Source: UBA3537 sp964219345 (lineage in GTDB: Bacteria > Bacteroidota > Bacteroidia > Flavobacteriales > Flavobacteriaceae). From it: a stretch of 36,886 bases of DNA. The notes under the pieces were generated by a model. The model was given only the letters and a program-made list of their open reading frames with translations, made no database searches and was not told the origin of the DNA. The position numbers were made by a program, and so were the translations under genes. Shown piece by piece: positions 17,697 to 27,152 of the stretch. The stretch's first letter is position 1; each line of letters starts with the position of its first letter. Where the stretch lies: positions 1 through 36,886 of the forward strand of contig CAXPPN010000045.1 of the NCBI GenBank assembly GCA_964219345.1, in the 5' to 3' direction.

Positions 17697-17704
17697 TACC
17701 TTTG
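17697..17704 (+). promoter_or_regulatory. -7 box of the TonB-dependent receptor gene
   Basis: TACCTTTG matches TAnnTTTG. A TTG at 17679-17681 is 15 bases upstream, slightly closer than the 17-23 consensus. The leader to the ATG would be about 30 bases. Confidence 0.5.
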
Positions 17705-17740
17705 CCTCTTATTTTAAAACCTACAAAAAAATAAATTAAA

Positions 17741-19549
17741 ATGAAAAAGACATTTAAAACATTAGCCCTTATTGTAGCTTTTACAGCGCAATACAGTATT
17801 GCACAACAGATGCAATCATTGGATTCAATTACTATTGAATCGGCAAGAATAGACTTGCCCTTTAAAGAAAACTCACGAACAATTAGTGTAATTAGTGCAG
17901 ATGCTATCGCGCAAAGTCCTGCTACAAATTTGGCAGAACTATTGCAACAAGAAGCAGGTATTGACATTCGTCGTCAAGGAGTGAATGGTATGCAATCCGA
18001 CTTGTATATTCGTGGTGGAAGTTTTGACCAAACGCTTTTGCTTATTGATGGTATAAAAGTTGAAGATCCACAAACAGGGCATCATACGTTGAATATTGCA
18101 TTGCCTTTAGAGGTCATTAAACGCATTGAAATTATCAAAGGTCCTGCAGCAAGGATTTTTGGACAAAATGCATTTACAGGCGCAATAAATATTGTAACCA
18201 AATCTAACGGTAGCCTAAGAAATAATGTTGGATTTCAATTGGGGTCATATAATCAACAGCACTCATCGGCTACGGTAGGAAAAAGCTTAGGAAATACAAA
18301 TCTTTTGGGACATGCTTCAGTTAATAGTTCTGATGGATATCGTTATAATACAGATTTCAATAATCAAAATTACTTTCTAAAGAGTAGTTTTAATACGAAT
18401 ACAAACCCAATTGATGTTATTGCAACATTTTCGGAGCGTAAATTTGGAGGAAATCAATTTTATGCCATAGATGCTAAAGAACAGTATGAAGAAACTCAGA
18501 GTAGTTTGGTAGGAATTTCGACGACATGGAACCGTGGTCGGTTAAAAATGACACCGCAACTTTATTGGAAACGCAATCAGGATATGTATTTATACATTAG
18601 AAATAAACCTTCTGTTTATAGAAACTTGCATATTTCTAACAAAGTAGGAGCTCAAATAAATGCTTCATATGATTCAAAAATAGGAGTTACTGGTTTTGGT
18701 ATAGATGTGGCGAAAGTTGATATGAACAGTAATCGTTTGGGCGACAGAAATCGCTGGATGGGAAATTTCTTTTTAGAACATCGTTTTTCGTTTTTTGACA
18801 ATAAATTGGATGTTACTCCTGGTGTTGCTATCAATTACTTTTCAGAGTTTGACTTTAATGCTTTTCCAGGGATTGATTTTGGATATACAATCAATGATAA
18901 CTTTAGGGCATATGCCAATGCAGGATACACCTATCGTGTGCCAACTTATAACGATCTTTATTATGTTGGTAGCAAGGATATTGGAAATGAAAATTTGGTG
19001 CCTGAAAAAGCAATTTCTGAAGAAGTTGGTTTAAAATATTTTGGGAATAAAATGACTGCTTCAATAGCATTCTTCAATAGAGATTCTGACAACCTAATTG
19101 ACTATACAAAAGACAACGAAGAAGACAAATGGCAATCTAATAACCTCAAAAGTTTGAATTCCAATGGGATTGAATTACAGTTTTCATCGCCATTTAAAGT
19201 AGGGCAATACACACAAAATTTCAACTTTGGATATACCTATCTAAATGAAGATTTAAAAGCTGTAAAGTCTAATTTTTCAAAATATATCATTAATTCTCTA
19301 AAGCATCATTTTACGGCGAATTTAAGAACACAGTTTACAAAAAACTTGTCGCAGAGTATTGTTTATAAATTTGCCGAAAGAGCAACAGGCGAAAGCTATA
19401 GTGTGGTTGATGCGCAAATAAAACTAACACTTTCTGGTCTTGAGCTTAGTGTTAGTGGGAATAATATTTTTAACGCATCTTACGTTGAAACTGGGATTGT
19501 CCCTATGCCAAAAGGTAATGTTTTATTTGGGCTTCGTGCCTTTTTCTAA
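17741..19549 (+). CDS. TonB-dependent outer-membrane receptor (BtuB/siderophore-like size)
   Basis: Exported outer-membrane transporter, 602 residues. Signal peptide 1-21 (ends SIAQQ); TonB-box-like DSITIESARID at about 28-38; plug domain from about 40 to 150 with LLQQEAGIDIRRQGVNGMQ, LYIRGGSFDQTLLLIDGIKV and IEIIKGPAARIFGQNAFTGAINIVTK; barrel to the C-terminus, which ends in aromatic FF as expected for outer-membrane barrels. It lacks the N-terminal carboxypeptidase-like domain of SusC-type receptors and has no SusD partner, so polysaccharide uptake is unlikely. Cobalamin or iron chelates are possible, but the substrate is not visible. Confidence 0.9.
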   Translation: MKKTFKTLALIVAFTAQYSIAQQMQSLDSITIESARIDLPFKENSRTISVISADAIAQSPATNLAELLQQEAGIDIRRQGVNGMQSDLYIRGGSFDQTLLLIDGIKVEDPQTGHHTLNIALPLEVIKRIEIIKGPAARIFGQNAFTGAINIVTKSNGSLRNNVGFQLGSYNQQHSSATVGKSLGNTNLLGHASVNSSDGYRYNTDFNNQNYFLKSSFNTNTNPIDVIATFSERKFGGNQFYAIDAKEQYEETQSSLVGISTTWNRGRLKMTPQLYWKRNQDMYLYIRNKPSVYRNLHISNKVGAQINASYDSKIGVTGFGIDVAKVDMNSNRLGDRNRWMGNFFLEHRFSFFDNKLDVTPGVAINYFSEFDFNAFPGIDFGYTINDNFRAYANAGYTYRVPTYNDLYYVGSKDIGNENLVPEKAISEEVGLKYFGNKMTASIAFFNRDSDNLIDYTKDNEEDKWQSNNLKSLNSNGIELQFSSPFKVGQYTQNFNFGYTYLNEDLKAVKSNFSKYIINSLKHHFTANLRTQFTKNLSQSIVYKFAERATGESYSVVDAQIKLTLSGLELSVSGNNIFNASYVETGIVPMPKGNVLFGLRAFF

Positions 19550-19561
19550 AAAGTCGATTAT

Positions 19562-20038
19562 TTAATTAAAAAGCTGGTTGACCTTTTCATATACAAGATG
19601 AGATTCCCATCCTCTGTATAAGAGATAGTCTGCCAGTTTTTTCTTTTTCTTTAGTTTGGAGTTTCCAAGAAGGGAAGTTGCTTTCCTTTCAGCTAAAACT
19701 TCAAAAGTTGTTTTGTAATCATCTTCAGAAATTTGATTTATAGCTTTGTTTATAATGTATTTTGAAATTTGACGTTGCTTAAGTTCAGATACTAAACGTC
19801 GCTTTCCCCATTTTTTTATTCTAAATTTTCCTCGAACATAGGTCATTGCAAAACGCTCTTCATTTAAAAAATTTCCTTCTATAAGTTTCAAAATAATTTG
19901 TTCTGATGCTTGTGAAATCATTTGCATTTCCTTGAGTTTTTGGGCAACTTCTTTGTGGCAACGGTCTTGATAAGAGCAATACTTTTGAAGTTTTACAAGA
20001 GCTTCTTCAACAGTATATGTTTTTTTTGGAGGAAACAT
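19562..20038 (-). CDS. recX: RecX regulatory protein
   Basis: Modulator of RecA filaments, 158 residues, made of three-helix repeats. Typical stretches are LQKYCSYQDRCHKEVAQKL (about 17-35), FLNEERFAMTYVRGKFRIKKWGKRR-type sequence (about 57-81) and the ending LADYLLYRGWESHLVYEKVNQ. It is the last gene of the porZ-recO-TonB-recX run, and its ATG shares one base with the stop of the receptor gene (TAATG), so translation is probably coupled. recX usually follows recA; here it does not. Confidence 0.93.
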   Translation of the reverse strand: MFPPKKTYTVEEALVKLQKYCSYQDRCHKEVAQKLKEMQMISQASEQIILKLIEGNFLNEERFAMTYVRGKFRIKKWGKRRLVSELKQRQISKYIINKAINQISEDDYKTTFEVLAERKATSLLGNSKLKKKKKLADYLLYRGWESHLVYEKVNQLFN

Positions 20039-22440
20039 TAGTTCTGATAAGTAATAGCAAAAATCAAATTTGTTCCTGGTCCACTTATCCCTGATGCAAA
20101 AGGACGATACCCTTTATTTGAAATGTTTTCGATGGCTCCAACAAATGAAACTGTTTTGCTAAAATTATATTGAGTTCTCAAATTAAATGTAAGCCACGAT
20201 GGTGCATAGGGGTTTCCATTTTCATCTAATGCAAATAAATGCTTTGATAGTTCATGAGAAATATCTTCATAAGATAATCCAGCATTGTAATTAATATAAC
20301 CATCTAATGTTATCTTATTGTGTTTCCAGATAACATGCATATTCCCAAAAGCAGGAGCGACATGGCGCATTGGTGAATCTATATTTTGAGCATTCTTTTG
20401 TCGTCCATTAGAAACACTAAATTGAGAAGTAATCTCTAAAGCTTTTGATAGACGAGCACGAAGACCTGCTTCAAATCCTGTTACCCAAGCTTCTGAGTTG
20501 TTTTGAATAGCTTGAATTTCACTAAGTTCTTCATCATATACTATATCTGAGACTCCATTAATGCTAAAATTATCTCTTGCCATAACATTATGTAAATAAG
20601 TGTAATAGGTGGAAAAATCAAGCAATACAGAATCATCTATATTAATTGTTAATCCTAACTCTCCTCCATAGGCATGTTCAGGGCTCAAATGAGGATTTGG
20701 AGCAACAACCATCCCTGGTTGTGAATCAAAAACCTTTCCAATGTCATCTATATTTGGTGCTCTAAAAGCAGTTGTTGCATTTAATTTCCACAAAAATGTC
20801 TTGCTCTGTTCCCATGTAAGCCCTGCTGTACCAGTAAGCGCGCTTGTATTAAGACTTGTGTCAGAAAATGGCAACTCATAAAATTGAGCATTAGAGGATA
20901 AATCTGCATTAATTAATATAGAATTGTAACGAATACCTGACTGTAGGGTTAACTTATCTATTGGTTTGTATTTAAAACTTAAATATGCAGCTAAACTAGA
21001 CCATTCTGATCCATCTGGGTAGCGTGTTGCAATGCTTTCAATACTATTGTTATAAATATTTATTGATGCAGCTTCAGAGCCGACTTTATTATAAATATAT
21101 TCTGCGCCATAAGATAGGTTTGTTTTGTTAGTAAGTGATTTATCAAAATCAAGATTTAAGGACAGGGCTCTAACTTTTTCGGCTCTACTTTTTCTACTAA
21201 CAGATTCAAATTTTCGGCTAATTCGGCTTTCGCCAAAATATTGATAAGCCAAGGTCGTTTTAATTTTATCATAAAAATTTGATCTACTACTTAACTTCGT
21301 CACTTGAAAATTGGCCAACAACCATTGTTGTGGACCATAGTCCCATTCGGCATATTTCAATGAGTTATCAGAATTTTGAACAACTAATCTGTCGTACCTT
21401 GGAATATTTGAGGTTGTTGTGTAATGTAATCCAAAATCGAAAGTTAATGTTTCTGAAGGCTTAAAAACTGCTTTTTGTGCTAAATGAAGCTGACTAAATC
21501 CAGTGTATTTTTGTATTCTAGGATTGTGATTGGGCATCAAAATATCTTGGTTATTTCTTTGAGTAACATAAAATGGTGTTAGATATTCTTGTATATCTGT
21601 TTTCCCCATTTTTAAATCCTCAAAATCTGAAAAACTCATACTCGTGTGAAACCCCCATTTTTTGAGTCCTAAATTTAAACCCAATTGAACTGTCCTTTCG
21701 GCATTGGCCGTAGAATATCTTAAGTTACTTTTTGTAGATACTTCTGGTATATCACTCTTTGAGAACTCAGGTATTGTTGTATAAAAATTCATAACGCCCC
21801 CTATTGCATCACTTCCATAAATAACAGACCCTGCTCCCAAAATAACTTCTGTATTTTGAATATTAAAAGGGTTAATGGAAATTACATTTTGGATATTACC
21901 CCCTCTAAAAATAGCATTATTGAGTCGAACACCATCGACAGTTATAAGCACTCGATTTGTAGAAAATCCTCGAATCATTGGACTCCCTCCACCCAATTGA
22001 CTCTTTTGTACAAATACACGTCCGCTATTGGCTAATAGATCCGCAGCAGTTTGTGGGCTTGAGCGTTGGATGTCTTGAGAATTGATACTAATGATTTTTT
22101 GGGGAACTTCTTTTCTAGTTTGTTCAAACTTAGAGGCAGAAATGACAATTTCATTTAGGTCTGTAGATTTTGGAGATAGAAAAATAGTGTCACTTACTTT
22201 TGATTTTAGCATTGATTCTTTGTGATAAGATATGTGCTGAAAGTAAACCCGTTCAAAACTTTGAAAACGTACTAAAGATGCCTTGCCATCAAAATCTGAA
22301 ATATCTGTTTTGGTTTTAAATAAATTAAAAACCGCAACTCCTGTTATAGGTTCTGAATTTGTTTCATCAACCACAACTATTTGTTGAGCAGACGAGTTCC
22401 ACAAATAAAAAAACAAAAAACAAATAAAAATTGGCTTCAT
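20038..22440 (-). CDS. TonB-dependent receptor, heme-receptor-like plug
   Basis: Exported outer-membrane receptor, 800 residues. Signal peptide 1-18; a carboxypeptidase-regulatory-like beta domain (about 20-95, IVVVDETNSEPITGVAVF); plug from about 100, then the barrel. The plug contains QLGGGSPMIRGFSTNRVLIT and LNNAIFRGGNIQNVISINP, a pattern I associate with the TonB heme/hemoglobin receptor family, so heme or an iron compound is a plausible ligand. It begins one base after the recO stop and overlaps recX by one base. No heme-handling genes are nearby, so the ligand is inference only. Confidence 0.88.
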   Translation of the reverse strand: MKPIFICFLFFYLWNSSAQQIVVVDETNSEPITGVAVFNLFKTKTDISDFDGKASLVRFQSFERVYFQHISYHKESMLKSKVSDTIFLSPKSTDLNEIVISASKFEQTRKEVPQKIISINSQDIQRSSPQTAADLLANSGRVFVQKSQLGGGSPMIRGFSTNRVLITVDGVRLNNAIFRGGNIQNVISINPFNIQNTEVILGAGSVIYGSDAIGGVMNFYTTIPEFSKSDIPEVSTKSNLRYSTANAERTVQLGLNLGLKKWGFHTSMSFSDFEDLKMGKTDIQEYLTPFYVTQRNNQDILMPNHNPRIQKYTGFSQLHLAQKAVFKPSETLTFDFGLHYTTTSNIPRYDRLVVQNSDNSLKYAEWDYGPQQWLLANFQVTKLSSRSNFYDKIKTTLAYQYFGESRISRKFESVSRKSRAEKVRALSLNLDFDKSLTNKTNLSYGAEYIYNKVGSEAASINIYNNSIESIATRYPDGSEWSSLAAYLSFKYKPIDKLTLQSGIRYNSILINADLSSNAQFYELPFSDTSLNTSALTGTAGLTWEQSKTFLWKLNATTAFRAPNIDDIGKVFDSQPGMVVAPNPHLSPEHAYGGELGLTINIDDSVLLDFSTYYTYLHNVMARDNFSINGVSDIVYDEELSEIQAIQNNSEAWVTGFEAGLRARLSKALEITSQFSVSNGRQKNAQNIDSPMRHVAPAFGNMHVIWKHNKITLDGYINYNAGLSYEDISHELSKHLFALDENGNPYAPSWLTFNLRTQYNFSKTVSFVGAIENISNKGYRPFASGISGPGTNLIFAITYQN

Positions 22441-22441
22441 T

Positions 22442-23161
22442 TTAATTAAATACCTGGTTCAGAACAGCAAGGGATTTTGGAGACTTGAAGCTCTGCAAAT
22501 GTAATTTAAAATACAGTAATATCATATTTAGCAGCTCTTGCTTTTCTGTAGAACTTATTAATTTTTCATTATCTATATCAAATTTCGTACCTAATATTGA
22601 ATTAAATAAAATTAGTTGCTCTCCAAAAATACAATGCTTCCCAGTAGCTTTGTTTTGGTATTTCCCTTCTTCTAAGTTGAAATACGGCATATTCTTATCT
22701 GTAAATTCTGGTGAAAATCCAATATATTTTGTTAAACCCATAAGAAACTTGTAATGGAACATGCTGCTTTTTTCTACAGTATCAAACCATAAAAGTGTGG
22801 TTTCAATGTATGCAAAAAGATTTGGGTTAGGTTCTTCTTCTTTTAAAATTGTATTTAATATTTCAGCTAAAAAAATAACAACTGTGGATTTTAAAATTTG
22901 AGTATGAAGCGATTTATAGGAATGTAAAATTCGAATAGTTTTAAAATAATGTAAGTCTTTATTGCTTTTATAGTCTACTTCAATTAGAAGCATCGAAAGA
23001 GGTTGAAAATAAGCAGGCTTAAATTTACCTTTTTTGGATGAAAACGCCCCTTTTACCAAAAAACTCATCACACCATATGATGCTGTATAACATTTTACAA
23101 TAAGGTCGTGGTCCTTAAATTTTAATTTGGATAAAACTATTGCTTTTGTAGAAACAATCAT
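22442..23161 (-). CDS. recO: DNA repair protein RecO
   Basis: RecFOR-pathway mediator that loads RecA on SSB-coated DNA. The 239-residue product has the N-terminal OB fold (1-80: STKAIVLSKLKFKDHDLIVKCYT, then GVMSFLVKGAF) and a helical C-terminal domain with LAEILNTIL. The zinc-binding cysteines of many RecO proteins are absent: the segment after KYIGFSPEF has no Cys pair. Its start overlaps the porZ-like stop by four bases (ATGA), and the receptor gene follows one base after its own stop. Confidence 0.93.
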   Translation of the reverse strand: MIVSTKAIVLSKLKFKDHDLIVKCYTASYGVMSFLVKGAFSSKKGKFKPAYFQPLSMLLIEVDYKSNKDLHYFKTIRILHSYKSLHTQILKSTVVIFLAEILNTILKEEEPNPNLFAYIETTLLWFDTVEKSSMFHYKFLMGLTKYIGFSPEFTDKNMPYFNLEEGKYQNKATGKHCIFGEQLILFNSILGTKFDIDNEKLISSTEKQELLNMILLYFKLHLQSFKSPKSLAVLNQVFN

Positions 23162-25521
23162 TGGCGAATAAGCATAATTTTTAATACTCTAGTTTCTAAG
23201 TTATCTAGATCTGAAATCATTACAACATAGACCCCAGAGGCTACTGTTTTATTGGCTAAATTTTTACCATTCCAATAGGCTGTTCCTCCATCAATTTCCA
23301 GATTATAGCCCTTGAATCGTAAATTGGTATTGGACTCTGCCTCTGCAACCAAATTTCCCTCTACATCCGTAATTTTTATATTTACACTTTCGCTAAGATT
23401 TTTAATCTTTACTTTATCTATTCCCAAATTAAAACCAGGGCGTACAGGATTTGGATAAACAAATGTATCTTCTAAAGAGTTGGACGGGCTAGACCCTCCA
23501 GCCTTAAAAGATACTAACCCCCTAGTAGTGCCAAAATAAATGGTCCCATTATCTTTATTTTGGGCCATAGTATTTACGTTGTTTGAGGGTAAAGGGGAAT
23601 TGTCTTTTGTAAAATGATATATGGTTTTTTGACCATCGGAACTCAAATAAAAAACTCCAGCATCTACTGTAGAAATCCATTTATTATTTGAGCCATCTAC
23701 AATGATATCTGTTATAAATTGAAGCTCCAAAAGTTCTTTTGGCAATCCATCTTCAAGAATAATAATAGGTTCTGTTTGGATGGTTTCTTCTGCAAAAAAA
23801 TTGGACGTATTATAAAGAATTCTCAATCCTTTAAAAGTTCCAATCCACAATACATTGTTTTTGTCCAATGCAAGCGCTCTGATATAATTTGAAGGAAGGT
23901 TTGCGGTGTCTTCTCCAACAATTTGTTTAATTAAATTACCTGTTTCATTAAAACCAATAACACCATTTTTAAAACTTGCTACCCATTTAGTACCGTCTGG
24001 ACCAATGGTAAATTCCTCAAAACCAAGTTCATCGTTGATTGGGTCATTTATAATTGCGCTAAAACTAAACGATTGCCATTGATTAGTTGCAGGATTAAAT
24101 CTTTTTAGAGGTTCTTCTAATAAACTTGTAAGGGTCCATAAATATCCCTGATTGTCAAATTCAGTATCAGATACACGAATGCTTTTATAATTTGGAGCTC
24201 CTGCAATTACTAAAGATTGTAATCCACTATTGGTTTCATCTAAAAGTTCTATGGAATAGTTTTTTTGGAAATTTAATAGCCCATGATGAAAAGAGCTTAT
24301 AAAAACTTCATTTGAGTTTACAGGGTTAATTTCAATGTCATTGAGATTAAAAACTGGCTTTTGAATGCTCTGTTGAATGCTATCGTAGGAAATACTTGTC
24401 CATGTTTCATTTTCATAATAACTAAATCCTAACTTTCGGAATGGGCTGGGGTTAAAGTATACATCATAATCCCCAAAAGTAACCCACAGATGCCCATAAC
24501 CATATTGTAATGAAAAAGGAGTATTTTGTAATGGCCCATCTGGGTGAACCGCCAAAAAATCATTTGGGAATGATATTGATGTTTTCAAAAGCCCCTCATT
24601 TTCTGTTCCAATAAACATTGTATTCGTCTTAAACAATCCTGATGTTATAGTTGTATTAAACTCATCAGGTAAAGTATAATTTTCTAATAAGGTAAGATTT
24701 GTATCATAGCGCTGTACATCAACTGTCGTAACCACCAAAAGATTTTCAGCATTGTTTTTAAGTTCCAAAACATCGTTAGAAAAATTCAGTGCAAGTGTTA
24801 TCGTAGTTCCAATAATTTGAAGCAATGTATTATCGGATTTTACAGTGTATATTACACCCTGAACTCTATTTACAGCAATAAAATTTCCTAAAAATAATGT
24901 ATTCCATGTTTGAAAATCTATCAGGTTTGAACTATTTATATCTGCAGTCTTTAACCCTGTATTTGTTGCTGCATATATAAGATTACCATTAATGAAAGTT
25001 TGATTTATTTGAATTTGAGAACCATTTGCTCCAATGTAGTAAGTGTCTCCAAACTCTAAGGCTTCCAAGTCATAAACTGATATTCCATAATTTGTAGAAA
25101 TATATACACTAGACTCGTTTTCAAAAAAGTGGTTAATTTGTTTGTTTTCAGGTGGAATACTTGTTTTGTTCAATATATCAACAACTTTTAGAACTGTTTT
25201 TGTAGTGAGGCTATAAATCTCCAAAAGTCCTGATTGATAACCAATTATGAGTAAATCATAGTCAGTACTATAATGCATGGTTGTAATATATTCTCCAGAA
25301 AGACCATTAATTGTTGTAATTGTTTCTCTCTCTTCTGTTATGGGGTCGTAAGAAAAAATAGCGTTTTCACTTGCAGCATAAATTTTATCTCCCCCATCAA
25401 CAACTGCTTTGATTTTGGTATAAGAAAAGTGGCCTTCCCAAGCATCATTATCAGTTGTTTGACTAAATAACCCTTTTACGAAAAAAAGAAGTATTAAGAG
25501 TATGTATAGTTGCTGGTTCAA
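23158..25521 (-). CDS. porZ: PorZ-like T9SS protein (two beta-propellers plus type A sorting domain)
   Basis: Exported protein of 787 residues. Signal peptide 1-20; then propeller-type repeats from about 25 to 690 with recurring motifs such as NVLWIGTFKGL, NKWISTVDAGVFYL and GTIYFGTTRGLVSF (two-component-regulator propeller repeats). The C-terminus, from YPNPVRPGFN at about 693 to the ending RVLKIMLIRQ, is a T9SS type A sorting domain with DVEGNLV and ASGVYVVMI. The length fits P. gingivalis PorZ (about 776), a surface component needed for anionic-LPS attachment of T9SS cargo, and a recO neighbour is, as I recall, usual in Flavobacteria. An ordinary propeller protein secreted by T9SS is the alternative. 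Confidence 0.78.
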   Translation of the reverse strand: MNQQLYILLILLFFVKGLFSQTTDNDAWEGHFSYTKIKAVVDGGDKIYAASENAIFSYDPITEERETITTINGLSGEYITTMHYSTDYDLLIIGYQSGLLEIYSLTTKTVLKVVDILNKTSIPPENKQINHFFENESSVYISTNYGISVYDLEALEFGDTYYIGANGSQIQINQTFINGNLIYAATNTGLKTADINSSNLIDFQTWNTLFLGNFIAVNRVQGVIYTVKSDNTLLQIIGTTITLALNFSNDVLELKNNAENLLVVTTVDVQRYDTNLTLLENYTLPDEFNTTITSGLFKTNTMFIGTENEGLLKTSISFPNDFLAVHPDGPLQNTPFSLQYGYGHLWVTFGDYDVYFNPSPFRKLGFSYYENETWTSISYDSIQQSIQKPVFNLNDIEINPVNSNEVFISSFHHGLLNFQKNYSIELLDETNSGLQSLVIAGAPNYKSIRVSDTEFDNQGYLWTLTSLLEEPLKRFNPATNQWQSFSFSAIINDPINDELGFEEFTIGPDGTKWVASFKNGVIGFNETGNLIKQIVGEDTANLPSNYIRALALDKNNVLWIGTFKGLRILYNTSNFFAEETIQTEPIIILEDGLPKELLELQFITDIIVDGSNNKWISTVDAGVFYLSSDGQKTIYHFTKDNSPLPSNNVNTMAQNKDNGTIYFGTTRGLVSFKAGGSSPSNSLEDTFVYPNPVRPGFNLGIDKVKIKNLSESVNIKITDVEGNLVAEAESNTNLRFKGYNLEIDGGTAYWNGKNLANKTVASGVYVVMISDLDNLETRVLKIMLIRQ

Positions 25522-25535
25522 AAATTAAATTTTAT

Positions 25536-25543
25536 CAAATATA
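25536..25543 (-). promoter_or_regulatory. -7 box of the porZ-recO operon
   Basis: On the minus strand TATATTTG matches TAnnTTTG and ends 14 bases before the ATG at 25521. The nearest TTG is 14 bases upstream, too close for the consensus. It lies just downstream of the gdhA terminator, where a new promoter is needed. Confidence 0.5.
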
Positions 25544-25584
25544 TTTATATCAAACGACAAATCAGTTGATTATTATGTTTAAAC

Positions 25585-25615
25585 AAAAAAGCTTCTACAA
25601 TTGTAGAAGCTTTTT
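25585..25615 (-). terminator. Strong intrinsic terminator after gdhA
   Basis: A perfect palindrome GCTTCTACAATTGTAGAAGC (25591-25610) is flanked by A and T runs so that both strands end the stem with Ts. It lies 21 bases after the gdhA stop on the minus strand and separates gdhA from the porZ operon. Confidence 0.9.
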
Positions 25616-25635
25616 GAGTTTTATTTTATTAGAAA

Positions 25636-26982
25636 TTAGACCACCCCTTGAGCGAGCATAGCGTCTGCAACTTTTACAAATCCTGCAATATTTGCACCCT
25701 TTACATAGTCTATATATCCTGTTTCTTCGTCTTTCCCAAATTCAATACACTTGTCGTGGATATTACTCATAATATCCTTGAGTTTATCGTCCACTTCTTT
25801 TCGAGTCCAATTATATCGAAGAGAGTTTTGGGTCATTTCCAAACCAGAAGTTGCAACACCTCCAGCGTTAGAGGCTTTTCCTGGTGCAAATAAAATTTTG
25901 GCCTTCTGAAATGTTGCAACGGCATCTTTAGTAGAAGGCATATTAGCCCCTTCACTGACACAAATACAGCCATTTTTAAGTAATGCTTTAGCATCGGTTC
26001 CATTGAGTTCATTTTGAGTGGCACAAGGCAATGCTATGTCACAAGGTTCTCCCCAAGGGGTTTTATTGGCAACAAATTTTGCATTTGGATAAGCATCAAC
26101 ATAGGCACTAATACGACCTCTCTTGTTGTTTTTTAAATCCATCACAAAAGCTAATTTATTTTTATCAATTCCATCATAATCAACAATATATCCAGAAGAA
26201 TCTGATAATGTTATGACCTTGCCTCCAAGCTGAACAACTTTTTCTGCTGCAAATTGTGCAACATTTCCAGAACCAGAAATTGTTACTGTTTTACCTTTAA
26301 TATCATCGCCTTTTGTTTGCAACATTTTTTGTGCAAAATAAACGGTTCCATAGCCTGTTGCTTCTGGTCGAATGAGAGAGCCCCCCCATGTTAATCCTTT
26401 TCCTGTAAGAACACCAGTAAATTCATTTTTAAGTTTTTTATACATTCCAAACAAAAATCCAATTTCTCTTCCACCAACTCCAATATCTCCTGCAGGAACG
26501 TCTGTATTTGGGCCTATATGGCGAAATAATTCACTCATAAACGCATGACAGAAACGCATAATTTCGTTGTCACTTTTTCCTTTTGGATCAAAATCACTAC
26601 CCCCTTTTCCTCCACCCATTGGAAGCGTTGTTAAACTATTTTTGAAAACTTGTTCAAAAGCTAAGAACTTTAAAATACTCATATTTACTGAGGGGTGAAA
26701 TCGCAACCCCCCTTTGTATGGGCCAATGGCTGAATTCATTTGAATTCTATACCCTCTATTGACTTGAATTTCGCCATCGTCATCTACCCAGTTTACTCTA
26801 AAGGTAACTGCACGTTCTGGTTCAACCATGCGAAGGAGTATATTTTTGCCATGATAAATATCGTGTTTAACAATATACGGAATAACTGTTTCGGCAACTT
26901 CCTCTACAGCTTGTAGAAACTCTGGCTCAAGACCATTTCTTTGTTTGACTAAGTCTAAAAATCCTTCAATTTTTTCTTTCAT
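25636..26982 (-). CDS. gdhA: NADP-type glutamate dehydrogenase
   Basis: Hexameric enzyme making glutamate from 2-oxoglutarate and ammonium. Length 448 fits the short, NADP-dependent class. The catalytic region PMGGGKGGSDFDPKGKS has Lys126; upstream GPYKGGLRFHPSVN carries the substrate lysine Lys90 and KFLAFEQVFKN Lys114. The Rossmann domain starts near TVTISGSGNVAQFAAEKV (about 236). Coenzyme preference is by family length, not proven. It is a single-gene unit with a -7 box upstream and a strong terminator behind it. Confidence 0.96.
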   Translation of the reverse strand: MKEKIEGFLDLVKQRNGLEPEFLQAVEEVAETVIPYIVKHDIYHGKNILLRMVEPERAVTFRVNWVDDDGEIQVNRGYRIQMNSAIGPYKGGLRFHPSVNMSILKFLAFEQVFKNSLTTLPMGGGKGGSDFDPKGKSDNEIMRFCHAFMSELFRHIGPNTDVPAGDIGVGGREIGFLFGMYKKLKNEFTGVLTGKGLTWGGSLIRPEATGYGTVYFAQKMLQTKGDDIKGKTVTISGSGNVAQFAAEKVVQLGGKVITLSDSSGYIVDYDGIDKNKLAFVMDLKNNKRGRISAYVDAYPNAKFVANKTPWGEPCDIALPCATQNELNGTDAKALLKNGCICVSEGANMPSTKDAVATFQKAKILFAPGKASNAGGVATSGLEMTQNSLRYNWTRKEVDDKLKDIMSNIHDKCIEFGKDEETGYIDYVKGANIAGFVKVADAMLAQGVV

Positions 26983-27022
26983 TTCATTTAATTTAGGAGC
27001 ACTATAATTACTAATTGTTGTA

Positions 27023-27030
27023 CAAATATA
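27023..27030 (-). promoter_or_regulatory. -7 box of gdhA
   Basis: On the minus strand TATATTTG matches TAnnTTTG and lies about 40 bases before the gdhA ATG. No TTG is seen at the -33 distance. No operator-like dyad is evident in the 170-base spacer. Confidence 0.45.
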
Positions 27031-27152
27031 TAATATCCTTAAAAATAAATAGATATTTTTTTAAATTCGTAATAACTGACTCTAAATTTACTTTAAAATT
27101 ACGAATATCTCAATAAAAAGATAAGCATTAAAAAAGGTAATAACAGTGTTTT

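Noticed and set aside
20038..22440. SusC/SusD-type polysaccharide locus
   Set aside because: The receptor has a carboxypeptidase-like N-terminus, but there is no SusD gene or glycoside hydrolase nearby and the plug is of heme-receptor type.
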